Source: Saprospiraceae bacterium
GTDB lineage: Bacteria; Bacteroidota; Bacteroidia; Chitinophagales; Saprospiraceae
Length of the DNA stretch: 64,000 nt
Assembly (NCBI GenBank): GCA_016710585.1
Contig: JADJVN010000002.1
Location: 248,001-312,000, forward strand
Direction of reading: 5' to 3'
Numbering within the stretch: position 1 is the first letter of the stretch; each line of letters begins with the position of its first letter. Positions 25,719-35,071 of this stretch are shown here, piece by piece. The translations under genes and the position numbers were made by a program. The notes beneath the pieces are model-generated. The model saw nothing but the letters and a program-made list of their open reading frames with translations, did not search any database and was not told where the DNA came from.

Positions 25719-27560
25719 ATGGAATATTTGGCGGACATAAAAGGCAAGATTGTAGAAAGTATCCTATCGATATATTCAAAAAATTATAATATAACGGATT
25801 TAGTTTTTGATAGATGCAAGAAGGAGTTTGTAGGAGACTATACCCTTGTAACTTTTGCTTTTTCAAAAAATGTTGGAGAATCGCCAGAATTAGTTGGAAA
25901 TAAAATTGGAGAATTTCTTCTTAATAATAAATGGATACACTCCTATAATGTGATCAAAGGATTTCTGAATATTCAGATGACAGATGAGTTTTGGATTAAA
26001 AATGTATTATATTTTCAAAATACTTCAATTACAAAAATATTGCATTATCAATCAGAGCCAAAAAATTTTCTGATAGAATATTGTTCACCAAATACCAACA
26101 AGCCTTTACATCTCGGACATATAAGAAATGTATTATTGGGCTGGTCCATGCGTAATATCCTAAAAGCAAAATCATATGATGTCTCTACCACACAAGTGAT
26201 CAATGATCGTGGCATTGCAATATGCAAAAGTATGTGGGCATGGAAACAGTTTGCCAATGGTGCGACACCACAAAGCACAGGGATCAAAGGAGATCACTTT
26301 GTTGGGGACTATTATGTGATGTTTGAGAATAAGTTCAAGGAAGAATATGCTCAGTGGCAATCTACTTCTCAGGCCAATGATATTTATACTAATTCAAAAA
26401 AAGAGAGTGAATCTAGTGATGATTTCTTTAAGCGGTATAAGAATGATTATTTTAATAAAATAAGTGAGATAGGTGCTCAAGCGCGTGAGATGTTGCTACA
26501 ATGGGAAGCTCAGGTGCCTGAAGTCCTTGAACTATGGAAACGAATGAATGCATGGGTCTATGAGGGATTTGAAGTGACTCATAAGAAACTGAATATTCAT
26601 TTTAATTCTTGCTATTACGAATCACAGACTTATTTGCTTGGAAAAGAAATCGTCCAGCAAGGACTTGATAAGCAAGTTTTTTATCGCGAAGCAGATGGAT
26701 CTGTTTGGGTTGATTTGGAAAGTAAAGGACTTGACAAGAAAATATTATTGAGAAGTGATGGCACATCCGTTTATATTACCCAAGATTTGGGTACAGCTCA
26801 ACAGAGACATAAAGAATTAAATAAAGATCATTATATTTATGTAGTAGCAGATGAGCAGGATTACCATTTCAAAGTATTGTTCGAGACTTTGAAGCTTCTT
26901 GAAGAACCATATGCAAATGGACTTTATCATCTCGCCTACGGTATGGTCGAATTACCTACAGGGAGGATGAAGTCGCGTGAAGGAACTGTAGTCGATGCAG
27001 ATGATTTGATCGATGAGGTGGAATCAGAAGCCAAATTGGTTGCAGAAGAGCGAGGCGAAATAGTCCATTTATCAGACGAAGAAAAGTCAAAAGTATATCA
27101 TCAAATAGGGATGGCTGCTTTGAAGTATTTTATGCTTAAAGTTCAAGCAAAAAAAAGAATGATTTTTGATCCTAAAGAATCTGTAGATATGCAAGGAAAT
27201 ACTGGACCTTACATAGTCAATGCTTATGTGAGGATCAAATCTATTGAGCGTCGACAGGCCATTGAAAGCATAGATCAATATAATGAAATCATCGTCGAGC
27301 AGGAAAAGGAATTATTGAAGCTCATCATGGAATATCCTGGCATAGTAGATGAAGCCGTGAAACAATATGACCCATCTGGGATTGCAAATTATTGTTATAG
27401 TTTAGCAAAAGAATTCCATCGATTTTATCACGATTGTAGAATACTCAATGCTGAGACTGAAGAGCAAAAGAAATGGAGATTGACACTATGTAAAATAGTT
27501 TCTGATTATTTAAATCATGGCATGCAATGTTTAGGTATCGACATGCCAGATAGAATGTAG
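25719..27560 (+). CDS. argS: Arginyl-tRNA synthetase
   Basis: A class I synthetase of 613 residues that charges tRNA-Arg. Marks: the N-terminal tRNA D-loop-binding domain (about 1-100), the HIGH-containing segment SPNTNKPLHLGHIRNVLLG near residue 120, VVADEQDYHFKVLFETLKLL, and the KMSKS-equivalent GRMKSREGTVVDADDLIDE near 415. A helical anticodon-binding domain ends in CLGIDMPDRM. The ATG at 25719 fits better than a TTG nine bases earlier, since it starts the conserved MEYLADIKGKI helix. It is followed after 26 bp by glnS, so two synthetase genes are adjacent. Confidence 0.95.
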   Translation: MEYLADIKGKIVESILSIYSKNYNITDLVFDRCKKEFVGDYTLVTFAFSKNVGESPELVGNKIGEFLLNNKWIHSYNVIKGFLNIQMTDEFWIKNVLYFQNTSITKILHYQSEPKNFLIEYCSPNTNKPLHLGHIRNVLLGWSMRNILKAKSYDVSTTQVINDRGIAICKSMWAWKQFANGATPQSTGIKGDHFVGDYYVMFENKFKEEYAQWQSTSQANDIYTNSKKESESSDDFFKRYKNDYFNKISEIGAQAREMLLQWEAQVPEVLELWKRMNAWVYEGFEVTHKKLNIHFNSCYYESQTYLLGKEIVQQGLDKQVFYREADGSVWVDLESKGLDKKILLRSDGTSVYITQDLGTAQQRHKELNKDHYIYVVADEQDYHFKVLFETLKLLEEPYANGLYHLAYGMVELPTGRMKSREGTVVDADDLIDEVESEAKLVAEERGEIVHLSDEEKSKVYHQIGMAALKYFMLKVQAKKRMIFDPKESVDMQGNTGPYIVNAYVRIKSIERRQAIESIDQYNEIIVEQEKELLKLIMEYPGIVDEAVKQYDPSGIANYCYSLAKEFHRFYHDCRILNAETEEQKKWRLTLCKIVSDYLNHGMQCLGIDMPDRM

Positions 27561-27586
27561 TATCACATTAATAAATTGAATTAATT

Positions 27587-29206
27587 ATGGCAGAAGAAAA
27601 TAAAGGATTAAATTTTATCGAAGAAATCGTAGAAGAGGATATTCGCAATAATAAACATGGTGGTAGAATTCTTACTCGATTTCCACCTGAGCCAAATGGC
27701 TATCTGCATATTGGACATGCGAAATCAATTTGTCTAAATTTTGGATTGGCACAGAAATATGGTGGCAAGACGAATCTTAGATTCGATGATACGAATCCAG
27801 TGACAGAGGAAGTTGAATACATTGACTCGATAAAAGACGATTATTTTCAACAAATTTATGATTTTGCTGTAAAGTTGATCAAAGCGGGTAAAGCGTATGT
27901 TGATGATCTAACTGCAGAAGAAATTGCAAACCTAAAAGGGACGCCTACATCTCCTGCTACGCCAAGCCCATATAGAGATAGATCTGTTGCTGAGAATCTC
28001 AGTCTATTTGAAGACATGAAAGCTGGGAAATTCAAAGAGGGAGAGAAAGTACTTCGTGCAAAAGTTGATTTAGCATCACCCAACATGCACATGCGTGATC
28101 CGATCATGTACAGGATATTATTTACGCCGCATCATCGCACAGGTAAAGTATGGTGCATCTATCCTATGTATGATTTTGCTCATGGTCAAAGTGATTCTAT
28201 TGAGGGTATTACACATTCGATTTGTACGCTTGAGTTTGAAAATCATCGACCATTATACAATTGGTATATTGACAATTTAGAAATATTTCCATCTCGTCAG
28301 ATAGAATTCGCCAGATTGAATTTGAACTATACTGTGATGAGCAAAAGGAAATTGCTTCAACTGGTAAAAGAGAATTTAATAAGTGGATGGGATGATCCTA
28401 GAATGCCTACAATTCGAGGCATGAGGAGAAGAGGATATACTGCTCAAGGCTTGCGCAATTTTGCAACGACAGTAGGAATCGCAAAACGAAATAATTTGAT
28501 TGAATTCTCATTACTTGAACATTGTATTCGTGAAGACCTCAATAAGGTATCAACTAGAACTATGGTGGTCACAGAACCATTATTAGTCGAAATAGTCAAT
28601 TACCCAAAAGATCAAATCGAATGGTTGCCAATGGATAATAATCCCGAGATGGAGAATTCTGGTAGACATGATTTGCCATTTAGTTCGCAGATATTTATTG
28701 AACAAGAAGATTATATGGATGATCCTCCGCCTAAATTTTTTAGATTGACCAAGGGAGGTATGGCAAGGTTAAGATCAGCATATATTATTGAATGTATAGA
28801 TGTGGAATACAGTTCGGAAGGAACACCAACAAAACTTTTGTGCCGCTATATTCCAGAAAGTAAAAGTGGTCAAGATACTTCTGGTCTAAAAGTTAAAACA
28901 ACGATTCATTGGGTTGAAATGAGTCAAGCAATAGACGTGGATTTAAATTTGTATGATAGATTATTTACCGTAGAAGAACCAGATAAACAAGAAGGCGATT
29001 TTAAAGCCTATCTCAATCCTAATTCTCTTAGTGTAATCAAAAATGCAAAGGCAGAACCATTTTTAAAGCAAGCAGTCGAAACTGGAATTACGCATTTTCA
29101 ATTTTTGAGGAAAGCATACTATGTTCATGACGCAAATTCCAATCTTGATAAAATGGTATTCAATCGTACTGTAGAATTAAAAGATAATTGGAGTAAAGGC
29201 AAATAG
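27587..29206 (+). CDS. glnS: Glutaminyl-tRNA synthetase, with an apparent internal deletion
   Basis: A 539-residue class Ib synthetase that charges tRNA-Gln. Marks: TRFPPEPNGYLHIGHAKSI (HIGH), NLRFDDTNPVTEEVEYIDSI, WCIYPMYDFAHGQSDSIEGI, the VMSKRK form of KMSKS, and GWDDPRMPTIRGMRRRGY, which all favour GlnRS over GluRS. A two-barrel anticodon-binding region follows. Odd point: near residues 83-86 the chain goes from DSIK straight to DDYFQQIYDFA. In E. coli GlnRS about 17 more residues, including WLGF, lie between these points. The gap is a multiple of three, so the frame is kept. Confidence 0.92.
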   Translation: MAEENKGLNFIEEIVEEDIRNNKHGGRILTRFPPEPNGYLHIGHAKSICLNFGLAQKYGGKTNLRFDDTNPVTEEVEYIDSIKDDYFQQIYDFAVKLIKAGKAYVDDLTAEEIANLKGTPTSPATPSPYRDRSVAENLSLFEDMKAGKFKEGEKVLRAKVDLASPNMHMRDPIMYRILFTPHHRTGKVWCIYPMYDFAHGQSDSIEGITHSICTLEFENHRPLYNWYIDNLEIFPSRQIEFARLNLNYTVMSKRKLLQLVKENLISGWDDPRMPTIRGMRRRGYTAQGLRNFATTVGIAKRNNLIEFSLLEHCIREDLNKVSTRTMVVTEPLLVEIVNYPKDQIEWLPMDNNPEMENSGRHDLPFSSQIFIEQEDYMDDPPPKFFRLTKGGMARLRSAYIIECIDVEYSSEGTPTKLLCRYIPESKSGQDTSGLKVKTTIHWVEMSQAIDVDLNLYDRLFTVEEPDKQEGDFKAYLNPNSLSVIKNAKAEPFLKQAVETGITHFQFLRKAYYVHDANSNLDKMVFNRTVELKDNWSKGK

Positions 29207-29227
29207 TAATATTAAAATTACATTTAC

Positions 29228-29821
29228 TTAATTCTGATTATTTACCTTTTTTACTGTATTGTTTTCTGAATTTCTATTGGCGATATAACTTTCTTTATAA
29301 ATACTCCAAGGCGTAGATTTATGATGATTGCCTCCAAAATAGTTAAGTATAATATCTAGCTCTTCTTTTGATTTAAATCCTGACAATGGTTGGATTGTAT
29401 TGAAATCTTCATCCATGACAACTAGAGTGGGGAACGAGTTTAATTTTCCATTAGTGATCTCTATAGCCAATTCATGAATCCCAGATCTTCCTTTGGGTAT
29501 AAAATCATAAGATTTTCCTTTAAAATTTATTACAGTAGCTTGTTCAGCATTAAACTTAATCGCATAATAATTTGTGTTAATATATTTGACTAGTTTGGCA
29601 TCTTGAAAAGTCGTATTGTCCATTTGTTTACACCACATGCAGCGATCAGTGATGATATCAACGATGATTTTCCTTTTCTGCGTTTTCATTTGATCTTGGG
29701 CTTGTTCCCATGAAACCCAATTGATTCTCTCAGATTGAGCATACAAGAGATTAGCCATCGATAAAAAGAAGGCAATCACAAGTATTCCAGTAAGTGAGAA
29801 TTTTATAGAAAGTTTGTTCAT
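29228..29821 (-). CDS. Periplasmic thioredoxin-like protein with CxxC motif
   Basis: A protein of about 198 residues from the ATG at 29821 (an in-frame ATG at 29833 also exists). A signal peptide (about 1-30, ending YAQ) is followed by a thioredoxin-like fold with RCMWCKQMDNTTFQD, a CxxC site of the Thioredoxin_7/DUF255 type, and FPTLVVMDEDFNTIQPLSGF with the cis-proline. Such proteins act as disulfide reductases or chaperone-like thiol proteins in the periplasm. The hydrophilic C-terminal tail (about 165-198) is not part of the fold. It converges with glnS and lies downstream of ribD. Confidence 0.83.
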   Translation of the reverse strand: MNKLSIKFSLTGILVIAFFLSMANLLYAQSERINWVSWEQAQDQMKTQKRKIIVDIITDRCMWCKQMDNTTFQDAKLVKYINTNYYAIKFNAEQATVINFKGKSYDFIPKGRSGIHELAIEITNGKLNSFPTLVVMDEDFNTIQPLSGFKSKEELDIILNYFGGNHHKSTPWSIYKESYIANRNSENNTVKKVNNQN

Positions 29822-29917
29822 ATTTTTGCCCAACGATTTCGGTTACAAAGAAACGATGATATAATTGTTTTTTCAATACCTTGGTTGGTAAGATCGCTTA
29901 CTTTAAAATAAATTTAA

Positions 29918-30910
29918 CTACTCAAGCTTGTTATTTTCAACAATTTGCAGAGAATCTCCTGCCAAGCCTAGTTTTGATTTCAGTTTTCCTTGCAATAAAG
30001 GACTAGGAATACCTGATCCAAGTGTTAATTTGTTGCTTGTGATGATATGAGCGGTGTCCCATAGACCGGCTTCGATGAAGGATCGATGAATAGTGGCCCC
30101 TCCTTCAATCATCAGACGAGTGATATTCTGTTCATCCAATAATTCGTTAAGCAATGTCTTTAGATCATTGTTTGATGTTAAGATTAGTGTGTTGTCCAAA
30201 CTTAGGTTTTCTTTTGATAGTCGATTTCTTCTATCTAAGATAATAATTTTTGGGTTTTTACCTGGATATAACCTTGTATTTAGTTTGGGTTTATCAATGA
30301 GGAATGTATTGGATCCAACTAATATAGCGTCATGTTCACTTCTCATTTTATGAACATAAATATCACTAATTTTATTAGAAATTTTTATTCGCTCATTGAT
30401 TTTTCCAATATAAAAATCGTTTGATTGTGCCCATTTTAGACTGATGTAAGGTCTGTTTTGACTGGTGTTAGTAATATATGGTTTTATTAATTCAAGACAT
30501 TCTTTTTCTAGGATAGGACCGATGACTTCTACATTATTTTGTTTTAAGTGTGCAATGCTTTTTCCTTGCATTTTTGGATTTGGGTCATATGCACCAAAAA
30601 CCACTTTTTTGATATTATGTTTCAGGATATAATCTGTGCATGGTCCTGTCTTTCCCCAGTGATTGCAGGGCTCTAATGTGACATAAAGATGCGCTTTTTC
30701 TATTAGACTTTTATGATGGTCTATAACGGAATTGATCGCATTCACTTCTGCATGAGCCTTACCATATTCCTGATGATAACCTCGACCAATGATTTGATCA
30801 TTGTAAACGAGACAAGCACCTACATTCGGATTGCGAAAAGTGGCCGAACTAGCCAATTTTGCTAGTGAAATACAAAATTTTATATATTTATTTTCTTTAT
30901 ATGTATCCAA
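29918..30910 (-). CDS. ribD: Bifunctional riboflavin biosynthesis deaminase/reductase
   Basis: A 330-residue two-domain enzyme that performs the second and third steps of riboflavin synthesis. The N-terminal deaminase (about 1-145) shows the zinc motifs HAEVNAI and PCNHWGKTGPC. The C-terminal reductase (about 150-330) shows YISLKWAQSNDFYIG, SEHDAILVGSNTFLIDKP and LMIEGGATIHRSFIEAGLWD, the usual substrate and NADPH sites. The final residues (LQIVENNKLE) are a little short for the family but the core is intact. It is transcribed toward the thioredoxin-like gene and stands apart from other rib genes. Confidence 0.93.
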   Translation of the reverse strand: MDTYKENKYIKFCISLAKLASSATFRNPNVGACLVYNDQIIGRGYHQEYGKAHAEVNAINSVIDHHKSLIEKAHLYVTLEPCNHWGKTGPCTDYILKHNIKKVVFGAYDPNPKMQGKSIAHLKQNNVEVIGPILEKECLELIKPYITNTSQNRPYISLKWAQSNDFYIGKINERIKISNKISDIYVHKMRSEHDAILVGSNTFLIDKPKLNTRLYPGKNPKIIILDRRNRLSKENLSLDNTLILTSNNDLKTLLNELLDEQNITRLMIEGGATIHRSFIEAGLWDTAHIITSNKLTLGSGIPSPLLQGKLKSKLGLAGDSLQIVENNKLE

Positions 30911-31069
30911 TGGTTTACTTTGTAGTTTATTTAAAATAATTTTGGATTCAATTCATTTAATAGGTGACAAATATAATAGAATTAGAACTAAAAATGGATT
31001 CTAAGCAAATTAATAATAAGTTTTAAAATCTTCAATTTGGGTAGAATTAATTAATCAAATAGAAAAGAG

Positions 31070-31696
31070 ATGAAAAAAATACTAAATGAGTTTATTGGAA
31101 GTTTTTTTTGGACTTTAGCAATGGTGATCTGTTTATTGGGTTCTGCAGGTCAATTTACAGCCCTTGCTGTAGGAGGAATAGTTATGGCTTTGGTGTTTGC
31201 AGGAGGACATATTTCAGGAGCACACTATAATCCTGCTACGACCATTGCTGTATGGTTGAGGGGGAAATGTAATGTGAGAGACGTGCCATTGTATATTTTT
31301 GCACAGTTGCTCAGTGCTGCAGTTGCTGCATTGATTGCAGATAGTATTTTGCTTCACAAATTAGGTGATGCGCAGTATCCAAAAGGAGATGCGTTAGCAA
31401 TAATATTTGCTGAATTATTAGGGACATTTGCCTTGGTGTACACAGTATTGAATGTTGCCACAACAAAAGACACATCAGGGAATTCGTTTTATGGCTTGGC
31501 AGTGGGTGGAATCGTCATGGCAGGTATATTTTCTATAGGAAGTATTACTGGAGGCGCTTTTAATCCAGCAGTTGCATTAGGCTTATCCATTTCTAAGATT
31601 GTTCCATTTTCTAGTATTTGGTTATATTGGATTGGTGAATTAATAGGTGGAGTATCAGCTGCTTATGCGTTTATTTTTATCAATGGCAAGGAGTAA
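31070..31696 (+). CDS. Aquaporin (MIP family)
   Basis: A 208-residue membrane channel with six hydrophobic helices and both half-helix NPA motifs: SGAHYNPATTIAVWLRG near residue 60 and GGAFNPAVALGLSISK near residue 165. A glycine-rich inverted repeat between the halves is typical. Residues around the second NPA (alanine after NPAV rather than aspartate) favour a water channel of the AqpZ type over a glycerol facilitator, but this is a weak inference. No operon partner is visible. Confidence 0.9.
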   Translation: MKKILNEFIGSFFWTLAMVICLLGSAGQFTALAVGGIVMALVFAGGHISGAHYNPATTIAVWLRGKCNVRDVPLYIFAQLLSAAVAALIADSILLHKLGDAQYPKGDALAIIFAELLGTFALVYTVLNVATTKDTSGNSFYGLAVGGIVMAGIFSIGSITGGAFNPAVALGLSISKIVPFSSIWLYWIGELIGGVSAAYAFIFINGKE

Positions 31697-31784
31697 CTTA
31701 TCCTATTAATACCTATCATGATTTGAATTATAAATATAAATCAAATCCAATATTTAAAAAAACTGGATTCATCAAATTTTGGTT

Positions 31785-31792
31785 TATTTTTG
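31785..31792 (+). promoter_or_regulatory. -7 promoter element for the second TonB receptor
   Basis: TATTTTTG matches TAnnTTTG and lies 18 bases before the ATG at 31811. Confidence 0.4.
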
Positions 31793-31810
31793 CAGTTCTG
31801 AATAAATATC

Positions 31811-34045
31811 ATGAAATTATATAAATTAATCTTATTATTTGCTCTTTTTAGTCAACTTGTTATTGCTCAGAAGGCAGATATTCGAGGAAATATTTATGAT
31901 AAAGCCACAGGTGAGCCTATTGGCTTTGCGACAGTAGCACTCATTGGGACCAAGTATGGTACAGTCAGTGATCAGAATGGTTTTTTCAATATCTCGGGGA
32001 TTCCAGCTGGACAATATATTTTAAAAGCAAATTATACGGGATATGACTCTTTTACTTTTGAACTCACACTCAGAAATGGACAGATCATCAATAAACAAAT
32101 ATTTTTAAATGAATCTACTGTTTTAATTAATGAGGTAAATATATCTGGAAAGAGAGAACAAGCTAGAACAGAGGTTAAAATTTCTACACTCACAGTTACA
32201 CCAAAGGAAATTAAAGCATTACCTTCAACAGGTGGTGAGCCTGATATTGCACAATATTTGCAAATTATTCCAGGGGTCATCAGCACAGGTGATCAAGGAG
32301 GACAGATTTATATTCGAGGTGGATCACCTGTTCAAAATAAAATATTATTGGACGGGATGACCGTGTTTAATCCATTTCACTCTATTGGTATTTTCTCCGT
32401 TTTTGAAACAGAAATCATCCGATCTGTAGAAGTGCTAACAGGTGGATTTGGTGCAGAATATGGAGGAAGGATTTCAGCGATAGTTGATCTTAAAACAAAG
32501 GAAGGGGATAAGAAAAAATTATCTGGATTAGTTTCTGCAAGCCCTTTTATGGCAAAAGCAGTAATCGAAGGACCAATAGTAAAATTCAATGATGAAAAAG
32601 CATCGAGCACATCTTTTATTCTTTCGGGCAAACATTCATATATAGATAAAACTTCACCATCCTTATATAAATATGCTGTCGATACTGGAATTGGTAAATT
32701 ACCTTTTCAATTTTCAGATTTTTATGGAAAAATTAGTACAATAGCTTCTAATGGTTCAAATTTGAATTTGTTTGGTTTTAATTTTATAGATAAGGTAAAT
32801 TACCCCAATCTAGCTGATTTAAGTTGGAATGCTTCTGGTGCCGGTGCAAATTTTAAACTCGTGCCTTCATCATCTTCTATTATAATCAATGGTACTGTAG
32901 CTTATTCAAATTACGATATTGCATTGGATGAAGTGAAAGCAGAGCCAAGACAATCACAAATCAAAGGCTTGCAAACCAATCTTGATTTTAGTTATTTTAC
33001 TAGCAACTCTGAAGTAAAATATGGCATTGAATTCAATGCTTTTTCTACAGATTTTAATTTTATCAATTTTTTGAAAGTCCCTATAACCATAAATTCCAAC
33101 AATACTGAAATGGCGATCTATGGTAAGTATAGATATTCGACTAAAAGATTGGTATTGGATCCAAGTTTAAGATATCAATACTATGCTTCATTGAGAAAGG
33201 GTAGTATTGAGCCAAGATTTGGTTTGAAGTATAATATCTCTGATAGACTTCGCTACAAAATGGCAGGAGGACTTTATTCTCAAAACTTGATGAGTTCTGT
33301 GAGTGAACGTGATATTGTAAATCTATTTGTTGGTTTTATCACAAGCCCTGATTTGATTTATTCGAAGCATGCCGTTGCAGGATTTGAGTTTGATTTAAGC
33401 AATCAGATTGATCTTAATGTCGAGACCTATTATAAAGATTTTACAAGTTTATATACATTGAATAGAAATAAAAGAGTCGTAGCAGAATCTGATTTTTCGA
33501 AGGAGAAAGGAAATGCTTATGGTATTGATTTTTTATTGAAAGCGACTTTTGTGAATTGGAATTTTTGGGCTGGATACTCTTTAGGATTTGTAAATAGAGA
33601 TGATGGCAAACAGGTATTTCCAGCACTATTTGACAGAAGACATAATGTAAATTTAGTTGCAAATTATTTATTTGGTAGAAATAAAGTATGGGATGCAGGA
33701 TTGCGATGGAATATGGGTTCAGGTTTTGCATTTACCAAAATTCAAGGATTTTTTGCAGATAATAAATTGCCAAATGGTCTGAATACAAACTTTGGTCTTG
33801 ACAATCCTGATATAGGAATTATTTATTCTGATAAAATAAATTCAGGTAGATTGCCTTATTATCATAGATTAGATTTTTCATTGAAAAGAAAAATTGAATT
33901 GAGCAAAAAGTCTTATATAGATATTATTGCAAGTGTGACGAATGCTTACGATCGCAAGAATATATTTTATTATAATGTAGTGCAAAATAGAAGAGTCAAT
34001 CAATTGCCTATATTGCCTTCTTTGGGTGTTTCGTTTCATTTTTAG
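31811..34045 (+). CDS. TonB-dependent receptor with CarboxypepD_reg-like domain
   Basis: A 744-residue outer-membrane protein: signal peptide (about 1-19), a CarboxypepD_reg-like domain (about 22-108, with ADIRGNIYDKATGEPIGFAT), a plug (about 120-225, with GGQIYIRGGSPVQNKILLDG) and a beta barrel to the aromatic end LPSLGVSFHF. The plug motif and barrel size match siderophore- or oligomer-type receptors rather than SusC. No SusD-like partner or substrate clue is adjacent. The following gene is a separately regulated NrtR regulator. Confidence 0.9.
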   Translation: MKLYKLILLFALFSQLVIAQKADIRGNIYDKATGEPIGFATVALIGTKYGTVSDQNGFFNISGIPAGQYILKANYTGYDSFTFELTLRNGQIINKQIFLNESTVLINEVNISGKREQARTEVKISTLTVTPKEIKALPSTGGEPDIAQYLQIIPGVISTGDQGGQIYIRGGSPVQNKILLDGMTVFNPFHSIGIFSVFETEIIRSVEVLTGGFGAEYGGRISAIVDLKTKEGDKKKLSGLVSASPFMAKAVIEGPIVKFNDEKASSTSFILSGKHSYIDKTSPSLYKYAVDTGIGKLPFQFSDFYGKISTIASNGSNLNLFGFNFIDKVNYPNLADLSWNASGAGANFKLVPSSSSIIINGTVAYSNYDIALDEVKAEPRQSQIKGLQTNLDFSYFTSNSEVKYGIEFNAFSTDFNFINFLKVPITINSNNTEMAIYGKYRYSTKRLVLDPSLRYQYYASLRKGSIEPRFGLKYNISDRLRYKMAGGLYSQNLMSSVSERDIVNLFVGFITSPDLIYSKHAVAGFEFDLSNQIDLNVETYYKDFTSLYTLNRNKRVVAESDFSKEKGNAYGIDFLLKATFVNWNFWAGYSLGFVNRDDGKQVFPALFDRRHNVNLVANYLFGRNKVWDAGLRWNMGSGFAFTKIQGFFADNKLPNGLNTNFGLDNPDIGIIYSDKINSGRLPYYHRLDFSLKRKIELSKKSYIDIIASVTNAYDRKNIFYYNVVQNRRVNQLPILPSLGVSFHF

Positions 34046-34051
34046 CAGAGA

Positions 34052-34071
34052 AAGAATTTCCAAAAATTCTT
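34052..34071 (+). terminator. Weak hairpin after the TonB receptor
   Basis: AAGAATTT (34052-34059) pairs with AAATTCTT (34064-34071) around a four-base loop, just after the stop at 34045. The downstream T-run is short (CTTTT), so termination is uncertain. Confidence 0.35.
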
Positions 34072-34128
34072 GATGCTTTTATAAGATGTTTTAATCTTAC
34101 ACTTATCAAAGCATGCTATCAAAAAAAC

Positions 34129-34159
34129 CTTATATTTGTGTAAATTATACACATATAAG
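34129..34159. promoter_or_regulatory. NrtR-type operator 1, overlapping the nrtR promoter
   Basis: A 31-bp imperfect palindrome directly before the nrtR ATG at 34160. Its core is TTTGTGTA (34135-34142), five bases, TACACAT (34148-34154). The -7 element TATATTTG (34131-34138) lies inside the left arm, so a bound regulator would block the promoter. The same core recurs in the two palindromes before prs. Autoregulation by the NrtR-like protein is inferred. Confidence 0.7.
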
Positions 34160-34852
34160 ATGGTAATAAATCAAAATATAAAAATAGCAGTAGATGCAAT
34201 AGTTTTTGGATTCGCTAATAATGCCTTACATGTATTGCTTATCAAGCAAAAATATGGCCTAATAAAAAATCAATGGGCTTTAGTAGGAGGATTTGTAAAA
34301 GATGACGAAACTTTATACCAAGCAGTAAATAGAGAACTAGAAGAAGAGACAGGTGTGAAAGTGAACTATTTAGAACAGCTCTATACTTTTGGAGATGATA
34401 TCCATAGAGACCCAAGACTCCGAGTAGTCACAATAGCCTATTTTGCTTTGGTAAATTCTACGAAATTAGTTTTAAAGGCTGACACAGATGCAGAAGATGC
34501 AAAATGGTTTCAAATAGATCAAATACCAAAACTAGCATTTGACCATATTTCAATTTTAGAATGTGCAAAAAAACGACTGCAAAGCAAACTCACCTATCAA
34601 CCCATAGGATTCGACCTGCTTCCTAAAGAATTTTTATTTTCTGAATTAGAAAACCTATATTGTATTATTTTGGAAAAAGATATAGATCGTAGAAATTTTA
34701 GAAAGAAAATAATGAGTTATGGCATAGTGGAAGAGACTGAAAAATATGGGAGCAATAAAAATGGAAGACCAGCTAAATTATTTAAATTTAATAAAATGAA
34801 ATACAATAAATTACTAAAAGATGACTTCCAGTTTTATATAAATTTAGCTTGA
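34160..34852 (+). CDS. nrtR: NrtR-family regulator (Nudix domain plus winged helix)
   Basis: A 230-residue protein with an N-terminal Nudix domain (about 1-140) and a C-terminal winged helix (about 150-230, with RRNFRKKIMSYGIVEETEKY and GRPAKLFKF). This is the NrtR architecture. NrtR proteins repress NAD metabolism genes and release DNA when the Nudix domain binds ADP-ribose or related NAD derivatives. The Nudix box is complete here (Gx5Ex7REUxEExGU, with RELEEETGV), so hydrolysis of a nucleotide is possible too; many NrtR proteins have a degraded box. The ATG at 34160 is chosen because the alternative TTG at 34136 lies within the operator and promoter. It is followed by the prs-TPR-nadV operon with matching operators. 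Confidence 0.88.
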   Translation: MVINQNIKIAVDAIVFGFANNALHVLLIKQKYGLIKNQWALVGGFVKDDETLYQAVNRELEEETGVKVNYLEQLYTFGDDIHRDPRLRVVTIAYFALVNSTKLVLKADTDAEDAKWFQIDQIPKLAFDHISILECAKKRLQSKLTYQPIGFDLLPKEFLFSELENLYCIILEKDIDRRNFRKKIMSYGIVEETEKYGSNKNGRPAKLFKFNKMKYNKLLKDDFQFYINLA

Positions 34853-34904
34853 AACATATTTAATTTAAATAGCATATTGGCGTATGAATAATTTCAAAGC
34901 TTCC

Positions 34905-34976
34905 CCAAATCAATCTAGTTCACTCTTAAGTTACGAAAATCCAAATCAATCTAGTTCACTCTTAAGTTACGAAAAT
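34905..34976. repeat. 36-bp direct repeat, two exact copies
   Basis: Two head-to-tail identical units (34905-34940 and 34941-34976), each beginning CCAAATCAATCTAGTTCACT and containing CTTAAG. It lies between nrtR and the prs operators. Exact identity means a recent duplication. Confidence 0.85.
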
Positions 34977-35022
34977 ATGCTAATTCTAGATATTTTGTGA
35001 AGTAAATTGCCCAAAAATAACA

Positions 35023-35047
35023 ATTTTGCGTATTTTTTACACAAAAT
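35023..35047. promoter_or_regulatory. NrtR-type operator 2 (distal), upstream of prs
   Basis: A palindrome with TTTGCGTA (35025-35032), five T, TACACAA (35038-35044), with outer arms ATTTTG and CAAAAT. It has the same core and spacing as operator 1. It lies about 57 bases before the prs ATG. Confidence 0.65.
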
Positions 35048-35071
35048 GTTAACGGTTTAAAATAAAAAGCA

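Noticed and set aside
34871..34890. A fourth NrtR-like site (TTGGCGTA)
   Set aside because: Only the left half matches; there is no TACACA half at the required distance.
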